Assembly: GCA_022801595.1 (NCBI GenBank)
Contig: JAAWSO010000018.1
Coordinates: forward strand, 1 to 32,362
Source of the DNA: Clostridiales bacterium
Lineage (GTDB): Bacteria > Bacillota > Clostridia > Oscillospirales > Acutalibacteraceae
Direction: 5' to 3'
DNA length: 32,362 nucleotides
A program made the position numbers and the translations under genes. This document shows, in pieces, positions 8,633 to 15,788 of this stretch. Numbering within the stretch: position 1 is the first letter of the stretch; the number at the start of each line of letters is the position of its first letter. Under the pieces are notes generated by a model, which saw only the letters and a list, made by a program, of their open reading frames with translations, had not been told where the DNA came from and made no database searches.

Positions 8633-8915
8633 AAAAAAACCGCCCTCGTCCCCAAAGAAGGACGGAGGCGGCAAAACTTGTCGCGGTTCCACTCCGTTTT
8701 TTCACTCAGCAGGCGAATAACGGCGCCAACCGTGCAGAGATACTACGCGCCCGTTATCTGGACGGGTTCCCCCTGCCTGGGTGGGATGTTCCCAAAAGAG
8801 ATGCATTTCTCCGCCTGCGCTGCCAAGTTCGCTTTCAGCCCATGACGTCCTCTCTCTGCGGCATGCAAAAGGGCGGATACTTCTTCTCTTTGTCCCATTT
8901 CAATTTCAATCGTTC
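8633..8915 (-). ncRNA. T-box riboswitch (tRNA-Cys sensing) of cysE-cysS
   Basis: The leader of cysE-cysS carries the T-box sequence GGAGTGGAACCGCGAC (minus strand, 8695-8680). Its UGGA would pair with the UCCA end of tRNA(Cys), which has U as discriminator. Downstream is a strong terminator: a stem of about twelve pairs between 8640-8651 and 8660-8671, then seven U at 8639-8633. Upstream is a Stem I-like region of about 100 bases with an AGAGAGGA bulge motif. Its proximal internal loop (GAGAAATGCATCTC) displays TGC, a cysteine codon, at 8805-8803. Specifier, discriminator match and downstream genes all agree on cysteine. Uncharged tRNA(Cys) should favour the antiterminator and turn the operon on. 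Confidence 0.93.
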
Positions 8916-8921
8916 TTTTTT

Positions 8922-8950
8922 ATTATATTACAAATGTGGAGAAATTGCAC
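8922..8950 (-). promoter_or_regulatory. promoter of the T-box-cysE-cysS transcript
   Basis: On the minus strand GTGCAA (8950-8945) and TATAAT (8927-8922) are 17 bases apart, placing the start of transcription near 8915, just before the T-box Stem I. It starts 4 bases past the pgsA stop codon. Confidence 0.6.
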
Positions 8951-8953
8951 TAC

Positions 8954-9550
8954 TTATTTTGCATTTTTTATCAGATACCAGTTTTGTTTTAAATAAACTC
9001 CGCCGGAAAGCACCGTGAAGAAGGTGCAGATCAAGACAAAGATGTGTCCAATCAGAGTAAAGAAAAATCCGCTGCTGACCACGCCCACCGAAAAGACAGG
9101 GAGCAAGCTCAGTTCTACTAGCTCCTGAACGTACTGCAACGCCAGGATTACCCCGATTGCAACGATCTGGCTGATGGTTTTGAATTTTCCCCAACTGTTG
9201 GCAGCAATCACCTTACCTTCGTCCACGGCAACCAAGCGGATCGAAGTGACCATAAACTCCCTGGCAATGATGATCAAAACTGCCCAAAGCTCCGCAAAGC
9301 CCAGCTTCACAAAACAAACCATAGCGGAAATCACCAGGATTTTGTCCGCCAAAGGGTCCAAGAATTTTCCAAAGTTGGTAATCAGGTTATCCCGGCGGGC
9401 AATCCGGCCATCTAGATGGTCGGTAATGGAAGCCGCTGCGAAAATAATCCCAGCCACCAGGTAATGATGGGGGAACGGCACAAACAAGGCCGCTACAAAA
9501 AAGGGAACCAGAATCATCCGAAGGACAGTCAACTTGTTTGGTAAATTCAC
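8954..9550 (-). CDS. pgsA: CDP-diacylglycerol--glycerol-3-phosphate 3-phosphatidyltransferase
   Basis: A 198-residue membrane enzyme that makes phosphatidylglycerol phosphate from CDP-diacylglycerol and glycerol-3-phosphate, the committed step to phosphatidylglycerol. The CDP-alcohol phosphotransferase signature is complete: DHLDGRIAR, then GKFLDPLADK, supplying the metal-binding aspartates. Hydrophobic helices surround it. MNLPNKLTVLRMILVP at the N-terminus is typical of PgsA. The start codon is GTG at 9550, preceded by GGAGGG at good spacing. It follows rimO by 12 bases on the same strand, the order seen in many Firmicutes, so the two are probably co-transcribed. Confidence 0.95.
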   Translation of the reverse strand: MNLPNKLTVLRMILVPFFVAALFVPFPHHYLVAGIIFAAASITDHLDGRIARRDNLITNFGKFLDPLADKILVISAMVCFVKLGFAELWAVLIIIAREFMVTSIRLVAVDEGKVIAANSWGKFKTISQIVAIGVILALQYVQELVELSLLPVFSVGVVSSGFFFTLIGHIFVLICTFFTVLSGGVYLKQNWYLIKNAK

Positions 9551-9562
9551 GCCAACGCCCTC

Positions 9563-10894
9563 CTATTCCACCAATGCGCCGATCAGGTCGCAATCGACGC
9601 ATTCTTCCACCCGTACCATCACAAAGCTGCCCAGCTCCGGCTTTTTTCCGCTTACCGTAAAGAGCACACAGCCGTCAATATCCGGGGAATCCGCTTCGCT
9701 TCTACCATACCAAAAGCCAGTGGTTTCGTCATAGCCTTCCACCAGCACTTCGATCTCCCGGCCCAGCTGCGCTTCCCCCATTTCCTGCATAATCCGCATC
9801 TGGCTTTCCATGATGAGATTGACTCGGCGTTGTTTCTCCTCCTCTGAGATCTGGCCTTCAAAAGAAGCCGCCGGGGTATCTTCCTCCTGGGAATAGGCAA
9901 AACAACCCATCCGGTCAAAACGGATGTCCCTAACAAACTCCGCCATCTCTTCGAAATCTTCCTCGGTTTCCCCAGGAAACCCAGCGATAAAGGTGGTACG
10001 CAGTACTAGGCCTGGAATCTTCCTGCGTATCTTCGTGATCAAAGCAGTCAGACTTTCTATGTCGCCATATCGGTTCATTTCCGCTAGTACCTTGCCGGAG
10101 CAGTGCTGCAATGGCAAATCCATATATTTGAGAATTTTATCCTCGTTGGCCATGATGTCCAAAAGTTCGTCGCTGATCCGGTTGGGATAGCAGTACAGCA
10201 ACCGAATCCAATGGACTCCGTCAATTTTACACAGCTCTCGAAGCAGTTCTACTAGTACCGGCTTGCCATATAAATCCTCACCGAATCGGGTGGTGTCCTG
10301 GGCGATCACAATCAATTCCTTCACGCCGCTCTCTGCCAGCCCCTTCGCTTCCTCCACCACGCTTTCGATGGTTCGGCTGCGGAAACGCCCCCGGATCAAT
10401 GGAATGGCACAATAAGTACAGCAGTTGTCGCAGCCTTCAGAAATTTTTAAGTAGGCGTAATGCTTGGGGGTAGATAACACCCGTTTGCCGCTCAAAGGCA
10501 GCTCCAGCTTGGGCGGGAACCGTTCTGTTTTCTCTCCCTCCAGCACCCGCTTGAGAACATCTGCAATCTGCTGATTGGCGCCAATCCCGACAACGCCGTC
10601 CACCTCAGGCATTTCCTTGCGGATTTCCTCTTGATACCGCTCTGCCAGACAGCCGGTCACCACAATGGCTTTCAGCTTGCCTTCCTTTTTGAGCTGTGCC
10701 AAATCCAGAATTTCTCCGATGGACTCCTGCTTTGCGCTTTCAATAAAGCCACAGGTATTAACAATCACTGCATCAGCCTGCTCCGTGTCGTTGCTGAGGG
10801 TAAACCCAGCATCTTGCAAACTGGCCAACAAAACCTCGCCGTCCACTTGATTTTTGGAACAGCCCAGACTGACCATTCCCACTTTATGTGACAT
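9563..10894 (-). CDS. rimO: ribosomal protein uS12 (S12) methylthiotransferase RimO
   Basis: A 443-residue radical SAM methylthiotransferase that adds a methylthio group to the conserved Asp of ribosomal protein S12. The N-terminal UPF0004 domain has the three cysteines that hold the auxiliary 4Fe-4S cluster (C12 in SLGCSKN, C48 in NTCGF, C82 in TGCL). The radical SAM CxxxCxxC motif is C155-C159-C162. A TRAM-like RNA-binding domain closes the protein (about 375-443). The SLGCSKN form and the length favour RimO over MiaB. The ATG at 10894 (MSHKVG) is chosen; a TTG at 10915 would add seven residues and has no better ribosome site. It leads the rimO-pgsA operon and has a long structured leader. 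Confidence 0.95.
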   Translation of the reverse strand: MSHKVGMVSLGCSKNQVDGEVLLASLQDAGFTLSNDTEQADAVIVNTCGFIESAKQESIGEILDLAQLKKEGKLKAIVVTGCLAERYQEEIRKEMPEVDGVVGIGANQQIADVLKRVLEGEKTERFPPKLELPLSGKRVLSTPKHYAYLKISEGCDNCCTYCAIPLIRGRFRSRTIESVVEEAKGLAESGVKELIVIAQDTTRFGEDLYGKPVLVELLRELCKIDGVHWIRLLYCYPNRISDELLDIMANEDKILKYMDLPLQHCSGKVLAEMNRYGDIESLTALITKIRRKIPGLVLRTTFIAGFPGETEEDFEEMAEFVRDIRFDRMGCFAYSQEEDTPAASFEGQISEEEKQRRVNLIMESQMRIMQEMGEAQLGREIEVLVEGYDETTGFWYGRSEADSPDIDGCVLFTVSGKKPELGSFVMVRVEECVDCDLIGALVE

Positions 10895-10922
10895 GAATCC
10901 ACGCCCATTTCTCAATAATATT

Positions 10923-11049
10923 GGTAGGATACCAGGGACACATCGCTTTCTTTATGTGATTATAATTCACATCTATAAGCGAGCACAGTTCCGCCCAATC
11001 GTTGCGCTGTCAAAAGCGTAAATACCCGATGGCAATATGGTATCCTACC
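10923..11049 (-). ncRNA. structured 5' leader of rimO, unknown class
   Basis: GGTAGGATACCA at 10923-10934 and its exact reverse complement at 11038-11049 bracket 127 bases between the rimO promoter and rimO. As RNA from the minus strand they would form a 12-bp closing helix (P1). Inside, two further hairpins can be drawn. One is an AUCG...CGAU stem containing CGCUuuugacAGCG. The other is a CGCUU...AAGCG stem containing AUGUGA-AUUAUAA-UCACAU. A closing helix with a multi-branched interior in a 5' leader looks like a riboswitch or protein-binding leader, but I recognise no known class. A small terminal-inverted-repeat element is the alternative. Confidence 0.5.
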
Positions 11050-11054
11050 CTCAG

Positions 11055-11100
11055 AAATTCCCGGAATCTTGGATTCCGTTATTGTTTCGAGATTATTATA
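11055..11100 (-). repeat. promoter-proximal repeat, copy A, with 17-base palindrome
   Basis: This stretch matches 19585-19630 at 40 of 46 positions in the same orientation. It runs from the -10 box TATAAT (11100-11095) through the palindrome CGGAATC-TTG-GATTCCG (11062-11078) to AAATTCCC. The palindrome lies about ten bases past the predicted transcription start of rimO-pgsA. It could be an operator or, as RNA, a 7-bp hairpin near the 5' end. Confidence 0.75.
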
Positions 11101-11124
11101 ACATATCTTTCCAAGGGGTTGCAA
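11095..11124 (-). promoter_or_regulatory. promoter of rimO-pgsA
   Basis: On the minus strand TTGCAA (11124-11119) and TATAAT (11100-11095) are 18 bases apart. The start of transcription would fall near 11088, giving a leader of almost 200 bases before rimO. Confidence 0.6.
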
Positions 11125-11164
11125 ATCGTTTTGCCAAAGGGCATGTTTCCAAAATCGTGAAACA

Positions 11165-11377
11165 CTATTTTCTTTCTTTTTCGTGTGTCAACCCTGCTAT
11201 ATAATCTAGACTTACTTGATAATGTTTTGCAAGAAGAACTGCAACAAAAAAGGGAATTTCTCTTTCCCCCGTTTCATACCGTACATAGGTGGTTTTATGC
11301 ATATGGAGAATTTCAGCAAGTTCTTTTTGGCTCAAATTTGCATCTTCTCTCAAATCTTTTATCCGTCGATATAGCAT
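11165..11377 (-). CDS. small XRE-family helix-turn-helix regulator
   Basis: A 70-residue protein that is essentially a single Cro/C1-type HTH domain: LREDANLSQKELAEILHMHKTTYVRYETGEREIPFFVAVLLAKHYQVSLDYIAGL. No effector domain is present. The start at 11377 (MLYRRIKD) follows GGAGAG with normal spacing; an in-frame ATG at 11404 has no ribosome site. A six-base inverted repeat (TGTTTC/GAAACA, 11144-11164) abuts the stop codon and may be a weak terminator. A GACACC-ATTC-GGTGTC dyad upstream is a plausible binding site, possibly controlling both this gene and the divergent small gene at 11649. The regulon is unknown. Confidence 0.85.
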   Translation of the reverse strand: MLYRRIKDLREDANLSQKELAEILHMHKTTYVRYETGEREIPFFVAVLLAKHYQVSLDYIAGLTHEKERK

Positions 11378-11410
11378 GTGACCGCTCTCCTCTATCAATA
11401 TCAATTTCTA

Positions 11411-11465
11411 TTGACAGAATACACTATTTTATGTTATATTTCTTAAATAGACACCATTCGGTGTC
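11411..11465 (+). promoter_or_regulatory. rightward promoter with downstream operator-like dyad
   Basis: TTGACA (11411-11416) and TTATAT (11434-11439) are 17 bases apart, reading towards the gene at 11649. The perfect dyad GACACC-ATTC-GGTGTC (11450-11465) sits at the predicted start of transcription, where a bound repressor would block it. The adjacent XRE regulator is the natural candidate to bind it. Confidence 0.6.
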
Positions 11466-11501
11466 CAAAATACTTAGAAAATAAAAAATTTCTTTATTCT
11501 C

Positions 11502-11548
11502 AAAAAAGAAAAGAACGGAACCTACTTATCTCCAAAACATTCCGTTCT
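11502..11548 (-). terminator. leftward terminator with no assigned gene
   Basis: AGAACGGAA (11512-11520) and TTCCGTTCT (11540-11548) form a 9-bp stem with a 19-base loop. On the minus strand it is followed by a T-rich tract (11511-11502). It would end a leftward transcript, yet no leftward protein gene lies immediately to its right. Confidence 0.5.
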
Positions 11549-11648
11549 CGGTTGACCGTTAATTTTATGGGGCATGATATCCAACCTCAAAATGATTATG
11601 TAAAACAGCAAATCCAAAATGTAACAAAATAAATGGAGGAATAATGAA

Positions 11649-11897
11649 ATGGCGGAGGAAAGAAAACAAACGATGAAAACCTTGGAAAAAGCGCTCCAGA
11701 ACCTATCGGAAGAAAAGCGGCAGGCCATTTTCTGGATCATCCAGCATATCCAAATTGTTGAGTGGCTGACAGACGGAGAAAAGATGCCTCAAGCGGAACT
11801 CCAACTCTGGATCCAAGAGGCAATCCATAAAAAAGACAATGTACTACTGGCTCTAGCTTTATATCAGAAATTTAAAGACCAAAAAAAACCGGACTGA
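11649..11897 (+). CDS. small protein of unknown function (82 residues)
   Basis: I do not recognise this protein. It is 82 residues, highly charged and predicted largely helical (LEKALQNLSEEKRQAIFWIIQHIQIVEWL...), with a Lys-rich end (KFKDQKKPD). There is no signal peptide or convincing membrane segment; the IFWIIQHIQIVEWL stretch looks amphipathic. GGAGG lies 9 bases before the ATG, and codon use looks like that of the neighbouring core genes, supporting a real gene. A promoter and dyad lie about 200 bases upstream, and a bidirectional terminator shared with recX follows. Its regulator may be the divergent XRE protein. A long leftward reading frame on the opposite strand is judged to be a shadow. 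Confidence 0.7.
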   Translation: MAEERKQTMKTLEKALQNLSEEKRQAIFWIIQHIQIVEWLTDGEKMPQAELQLWIQEAIHKKDNVLLALALYQKFKDQKKPD

Positions 11898-11924
11898 CCG
11901 GCCCACACACCTCCTACGGCAAAC

Positions 11925-11960
11925 AAAACACCCTTCGCCCATTGGCAAAGGGTGTTTTTT
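11925..11960. terminator. bidirectional terminator between the 82-residue gene and recX
   Basis: AAAACACCCTT (11925-11935) pairs with AAGGGTGTTTT (11948-11958) around a 12-base loop. It ends in T on the plus strand and has a shorter T-run on the minus strand. It overlaps the recX stop codon. Confidence 0.85.
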
Positions 11961-12591
11961 ATTCCTCCATATCCGGGGGAAGCTCCTCCAAAAGCTCCCG
12001 CAACGCGCTGCGAATCTCATCGTACCGGTATCCCATTCGCTGCAAGCCCTGCACCGTCCGGCGTATCCCTTTCTCATCGGAAAGACAGCGGAGGTACTTT
12101 CGCTGGATAATTTCCCGAATCTTTTCTTCCGGGTCTTCTTCTGACAATTCCTCTACCAGCTCTTCCGCCAGCTCCCGGTCAATCCCCTTGCGGGTTAGCT
12201 CAAAAACTGTCCGGGACTTGGCCAGCCCCTTCCGCTCCAACAGCTCATGGGCATAACGTCGGGCATATTCCTCGTCATTAATCAGCCCTAGCTCTTCCAT
12301 CCGGTCAGCCGCCGCCTGGGCCGCTTCCATGCTGGAAGTCCGGCTGATCTTTTCCACCAGCTCCTTTTTCGAATGGCTCCGGTGCTCCAGCAGATACAGG
12401 GCTTTTTCATTGGCCCGGCGCATATTGGAATCCAACAGCAAGGTATGAAGCTGTTCGTCGGTGATCGCCTGCCCGACCCGATACCCAGATTTCAGCAAGG
12501 TTTCCGTATCAATGTTCATAGCGAATTCACCATCTAAAAAAAGGGCGGAGAACGACTTCCGTCTCCGCTCAATGGCTGTGATCTTCATCAA
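11959..12591 (-). CDS. recX: RecX family regulatory protein
   Basis: A 210-residue RecX protein, which binds RecA filaments and modulates their assembly. The three-helix repeats characteristic of RecX are visible: [19 protein letters not shown] (about 65-85), then [23 protein letters not shown] (about 96-118) and later IQRKYLR...[23 protein letters not shown] (about 164-200). The start overlaps the recA stop by four bases (ATGATGA), so translation is probably coupled to recA. ATG codons 1 and 2 are adjacent and cannot be distinguished. Position directly after recA, as in many bacteria, supports the call. Confidence 0.93.
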   Translation of the reverse strand: MMKITAIERRRKSFSALFLDGEFAMNIDTETLLKSGYRVGQAITDEQLHTLLLDSNMRRANEKALYLLEHRSHSKKELVEKISRTSSMEAAQAAADRMEELGLINDEEYARRYAHELLERKGLAKSRTVFELTRKGIDRELAEELVEELSEEDPEEKIREIIQRKYLRCLSDEKGIRRTVQGLQRMGYRYDEIRSALRELLEELPPDMEE

Positions 12592-13754
12592 TCGTCATCC
12601 ACCGTAATATCAATATTCACCTTTGGGCTAACCCGTGGTTTCACCGGCGCTTCTGGTGCGTTTTCCTCTGGTGTCGGAACCGATTGCGGTGCAGACTCCA
12701 CCACTGCTTCCTCCACTGGTTTGCTCACCTTGCCCTTGGCAGCCTTGGGTACCTTTTCAAAAAGCTTTTTCACGTTGGCTTTGATCTTGTCTTCGATCTC
12801 CAGCAACAGCGCTGCATTTTCTTCCTGTGCCAGAAAATCCTTCACATTATCCCGGCCTTGTCCCAAACGGGTTTCCCCATAAGAGAACCAGGAACCGCCC
12901 TTTTGGATAATATCCAGCTTGACCGCCAAATCCAAAATCTCACCGGTACGAGAAATTCCTTGACCGTACATAATGTCAAATTCCGCTTCCCGGAACGGCG
13001 GCGCAATCTTATTCTTGACCACCTTCGCCCGGGTGCGGGAACCAATCATTTCGGTTCCATTTTTCAGAGTTTCCGTGCGGCGGATATCAATCCGCACGGA
13101 GGAGTAGAACTTCAAGGCGCGGCCGCCAGGGGTAACCTCTGGACTGCCATAAATCACGCCCACCTTTTCCCGCAGTTGGTTGATAAAAATCGCTACGCAG
13201 TTGGACTTGGAAATGGCGCCGGCCAGCTTCCGCAATGCTTGGGACATGAGACGGGCCTGCAGACCAACATGGCTGTCTCCCATCTCACCTTCAATTTCCG
13301 CACGGGGTACCAAAGCAGCTACCGAGTCAACGACAATCACGTCAATCGCCCCGGAACGTACCAAAGCCTCCGTAATTTCCAGGGCCTGTTCTCCAGTATC
13401 TGGCTGAGACACCAGCAGGGAATCCACATCCACCCCAAGGGCACGGGCATACACTGGGTCCAAGGCATGTTCCACATCAATAAACGCTACGTTGCCGCCC
13501 TTTTTCTGGCCTTGAGCAATGCAGTGCAGAGCCAAAGTCGTTTTACCGGAAGATTCCGGGCCATAAATCTCCACAATCCGGCCTCTCGGCAAGCCGCCGA
13601 TTCCCAAAGCAAGATCCAGGGAAAAAGACCCGGTGGAAATGGCTTCCACATGCATGGCCTCATTTTGGCCTAAACGCATAACCGCTCCTTTGCCAAATTG
13701 TTTCTCAATTTGCGCTAAGGCCGTTTCCAATGCTTTTTTCTTATCCATTGCCAT
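12588..13754 (-). CDS. recA: recombinase RecA
   Basis: A 388-residue RecA, the ATP-dependent strand-exchange protein for homologous recombination and SOS induction. Walker A GPESSGKT is at 65-72. Walker B ([12 protein letters not shown]) and the L1/L2 loop regions ([51 protein letters not shown]) are intact. About 45 C-terminal residues form an Ala/Pro/Glu-rich tail ending in acidic VDDD, as in many RecA proteins. AGGAGG precedes the ATG at 13754. It is followed by overlapping recX. Although recA is normally SOS-regulated, I could not find a clear Gram-positive LexA box in the upstream 230 bases. Confidence 0.99.
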   Translation of the reverse strand: MAMDKKKALETALAQIEKQFGKGAVMRLGQNEAMHVEAISTGSFSLDLALGIGGLPRGRIVEIYGPESSGKTTLALHCIAQGQKKGGNVAFIDVEHALDPVYARALGVDVDSLLVSQPDTGEQALEITEALVRSGAIDVIVVDSVAALVPRAEIEGEMGDSHVGLQARLMSQALRKLAGAISKSNCVAIFINQLREKVGVIYGSPEVTPGGRALKFYSSVRIDIRRTETLKNGTEMIGSRTRAKVVKNKIAPPFREAEFDIMYGQGISRTGEILDLAVKLDIIQKGGSWFSYGETRLGQGRDNVKDFLAQEENAALLLEIEDKIKANVKKLFEKVPKAAKGKVSKPVEEAVVESAPQSVPTPEENAPEAPVKPRVSPKVNIDITVDDD

Positions 13755-13927
13755 TCTATCGAAATCCTCCTATTTCTAAAACTGCGGACAGCGAGCTGTC
13801 TTTTCAATCGCGCAATTCCTTTGTCCTTCGCTCTGTTCGATGAAACCTTGAAACATTCTCCCGTCGCTCTCTGCAACCCTCGTTGCGCCGAACCAAAACA
13901 AGTGCCAAACCATATATCTTATTTTTT

Positions 13928-13956
13928 ATTATACTGAAAACGCAGGAAAAAATCAA
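13928..13956 (-). promoter_or_regulatory. promoter of recA-recX
   Basis: On the minus strand TTGATT (13956-13951) and TATAAT (13933-13928) are 17 bases apart, giving a leader of about 170 bases before recA. The remainder of the gap down to 13755 shows no gene. Confidence 0.6.
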
Positions 13957-13983
13957 TGTTTTTTCGAATAAATGTTTGAATTT

Positions 13984-14835
13984 CTATAACTTCATCCCTG
14001 CCACCACCCGGTCAATCCCACCAAAATCTTTGGCTATCCGAATGTTTTTTAAACCTGCCTGGGTAAAAAGCTCCCGCACCGCTTCGGCTTGCCCTTCCCC
14101 GATCTCTACCGCAAAAATCCCACCTTTTTTCAGAATCGGAACCCAATTCTCTGCCAGCGCGCGGTAAAAACGCAGGCCGTCCTCCCCACCATCTAGGGCT
14201 GTAGACGGTTCCCGCCGCACTTCTTCCTGGAGAGTTTCCATCTCCCCCGTGATCACATAGGGCGGGTTGGAAACAATCGCATCTACCATTCCAAACTGCT
14301 CTGGGACAGCCGGGTCCAGCACATCTGCCTGCATCCAATTGACGGAGGCTAGTTCTGGGTGCCTTTGGAGGTTTTCCTTGAGATAAGTCAAAGCCTCATC
14401 AAAAAATTCCACGCAGGTCACTTCTACTTGAGGCAAAAGACTGGCAAGCCCCAAACCCACGGCTCCTGTCCCAGCGCAAAGATCCAGCGCCACGGCCTTT
14501 TCCCGCAGCCGCAGCATTTCTTCCGCTGTGCGCACCAACAACTCTGTGTCTTCCCGAGGAATCAATACCCCTTCTCCTATCTTTAAGGTTAGGGATAAAA
14601 ATGGCCATTCCCCCACGATATACTGCAAAGGACGCTTGTCCGCTCGTTGATGGATCGAATCGTTAAACACAACAATTCGGTCGTTAGGCGCCGGCTCATC
14701 CCCGTGAAGCAGGAGGCCCTGACGATTGTAACCAAAGACCGCTTCAAAGAGACACATAGCATCAAAGGCAGGGCTTTCAACCCCTGCCTTTCTCAAATAC
14801 TCTTTTCCATTTTGATATACTTGTGCCAGCGTCAT
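13984..14835 (-). CDS. prmC: peptide chain release factor N5-glutamine methyltransferase
   Basis: A 283-residue SAM-dependent methyltransferase of the PrmC/HemK family, which methylates the GGQ glutamine of release factors RF1 and RF2. The helical N-terminal substrate-binding domain (1-80) is followed by the Rossmann methyltransferase fold. The SAM motif DLCAGTGAVGLGLAS is at about 118-132 and the catalytic NPPY at 190-193. The start ATG overlaps the stop of the DUF1385 gene (ATGA), a sign of translational coupling. In many Firmicutes prfA, which encodes its substrate, follows prmC; here recA follows instead. It is the last gene of a five-gene operon. Confidence 0.95.
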   Translation of the reverse strand: MTLAQVYQNGKEYLRKAGVESPAFDAMCLFEAVFGYNRQGLLLHGDEPAPNDRIVVFNDSIHQRADKRPLQYIVGEWPFLSLTLKIGEGVLIPREDTELLVRTAEEMLRLREKAVALDLCAGTGAVGLGLASLLPQVEVTCVEFFDEALTYLKENLQRHPELASVNWMQADVLDPAVPEQFGMVDAIVSNPPYVITGEMETLQEEVRREPSTALDGGEDGLRFYRALAENWVPILKKGGIFAVEIGEGQAEAVRELFTQAGLKNIRIAKDFGGIDRVVAGMKL

Positions 14836-15788
14836 TTGCGCACCAAATCCTCTCCGTTTTCTGGAATTACCTCTTTGATCGCGGCAATCGCCACCTCGAT
14901 CATGGAATCATCTGGTTCTTTTGTGGTAATCCGCTGCATCCACATGCCAGGCGCCGCAATAATTCGGGTAATCACATTGTCGTGCCGGCCACAGAGACGA
15001 ATGAGCTCATAGCCCAAAGAAACGCAAATTGGCATACAAAGCAGCTTGCAAACGGTACGCAGCACCGGCTGCTGGAAGGGGATAAAAAAGCCCACAACAA
15101 TACCAACCACCAACATCAGCACCATAAAGCTGGTGCCGCAGCGGGGATGGAACCGCTTATATTTTCGGACGTTTTCTACGGTGAGCTCTTCCTGATTTTC
15201 ATAGCAGAAAATGGTTTTATGCTCCGCCCCATGATATCGGAACATCCGCTTGACCGATGGGATCACGGAAATTAAAATTAAGTACAGCATAAAAATGAAA
15301 ATCCGCATAGCCCCTTCAATCGTGGAACGCCATGGCTCCAAAGCCGGATTACCACCGGCCAAGGCCTTGATTCCGTTGAAGGAAACCACGGGCAAGAAAA
15401 AAAACAGGCCAATCGCAATCATAATTCCAAAGAACATAGCGATTCCCATAATAACTGGCATCAGCTTATCGCCAAACACCCGGTTGCACCATGCGTCAAA
15501 TTTGCTTAGCTCCGCTTCTTCATCCGTTCCCGCTTTTTCTGCGGAAATCCCCAGGGCCTTATAGCCGATCATCAAAGATTCCACCAAACCGGTAATCCCC
15601 CGAATCAAAGGCCAGCCTAAAATTTTACATTTATTTTTTAGGGGAGCAATATTCATATCCTCGGTGTCGATGGTTTTGTCCGGCAACCGAGACGCCACTA
15701 CGGTTTTTTGAGGGCCTCGCATCATAATCCCTTCGATCAGTGCTTGTCCGCCAATAGAGGTAATGCATTTTGTCTGTTGTTTAGCCAT
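14832..15788 (-). CDS. DUF1385 family membrane protein (YqhQ-like)
   Basis: A 318-residue membrane protein of the DUF1385 family, whose function is not established. The family signature near the N-terminus is clear (TSIGGQALIEGIMMRGPQKTV), followed by the RGITGLVESLMIGYKALG segment. About four to five hydrophobic helices follow, with the conserved HGAEHKTIFCYE motif and the HPRCGTSF motif between helices. The start at 15788 (MAKQQTKC) overlaps the end of the histidine kinase gene by eight bases; an in-frame ATG at 15818 lies deeper inside that gene and is less likely. DUF1385 genes commonly sit next to prmC in Firmicutes, as here. Confidence 0.9.
   Translation of the reverse strand: MAKQQTKCITSIGGQALIEGIMMRGPQKTVVASRLPDKTIDTEDMNIAPLKNKCKILGWPLIRGITGLVESLMIGYKALGISAEKAGTDEEAELSKFDAWCNRVFGDKLMPVIMGIAMFFGIMIAIGLFFFLPVVSFNGIKALAGGNPALEPWRSTIEGAMRIFIFMLYLILISVIPSVKRMFRYHGAEHKTIFCYENQEELTVENVRKYKRFHPRCGTSFMVLMLVVGIVVGFFIPFQQPVLRTVCKLLCMPICVSLGYELIRLCGRHDNVITRIIAAPGMWMQRITTKEPDDSMIEVAIAAIKEVIPENGEDLVRK

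Noticed and set aside
10923-11049. 6S RNA or SRP RNA as identity of the rimO leader
   Set aside because: The SRP core sequence is absent, and I could not identify the 6S central bubble. It stays unclassified.
11522-11740. Hydrophobic 72-codon frame on the minus strand
   Set aside because: It lies antisense to the well-supported 82-residue gene and has no ribosome site at its ATG. Only its last 17 codons are kept as a speculative finding.
13755-13983. LexA (SOS) box upstream of recA
   Set aside because: I looked for the Gram-positive consensus and saw only isolated GAAC/CGAAC half-sites.
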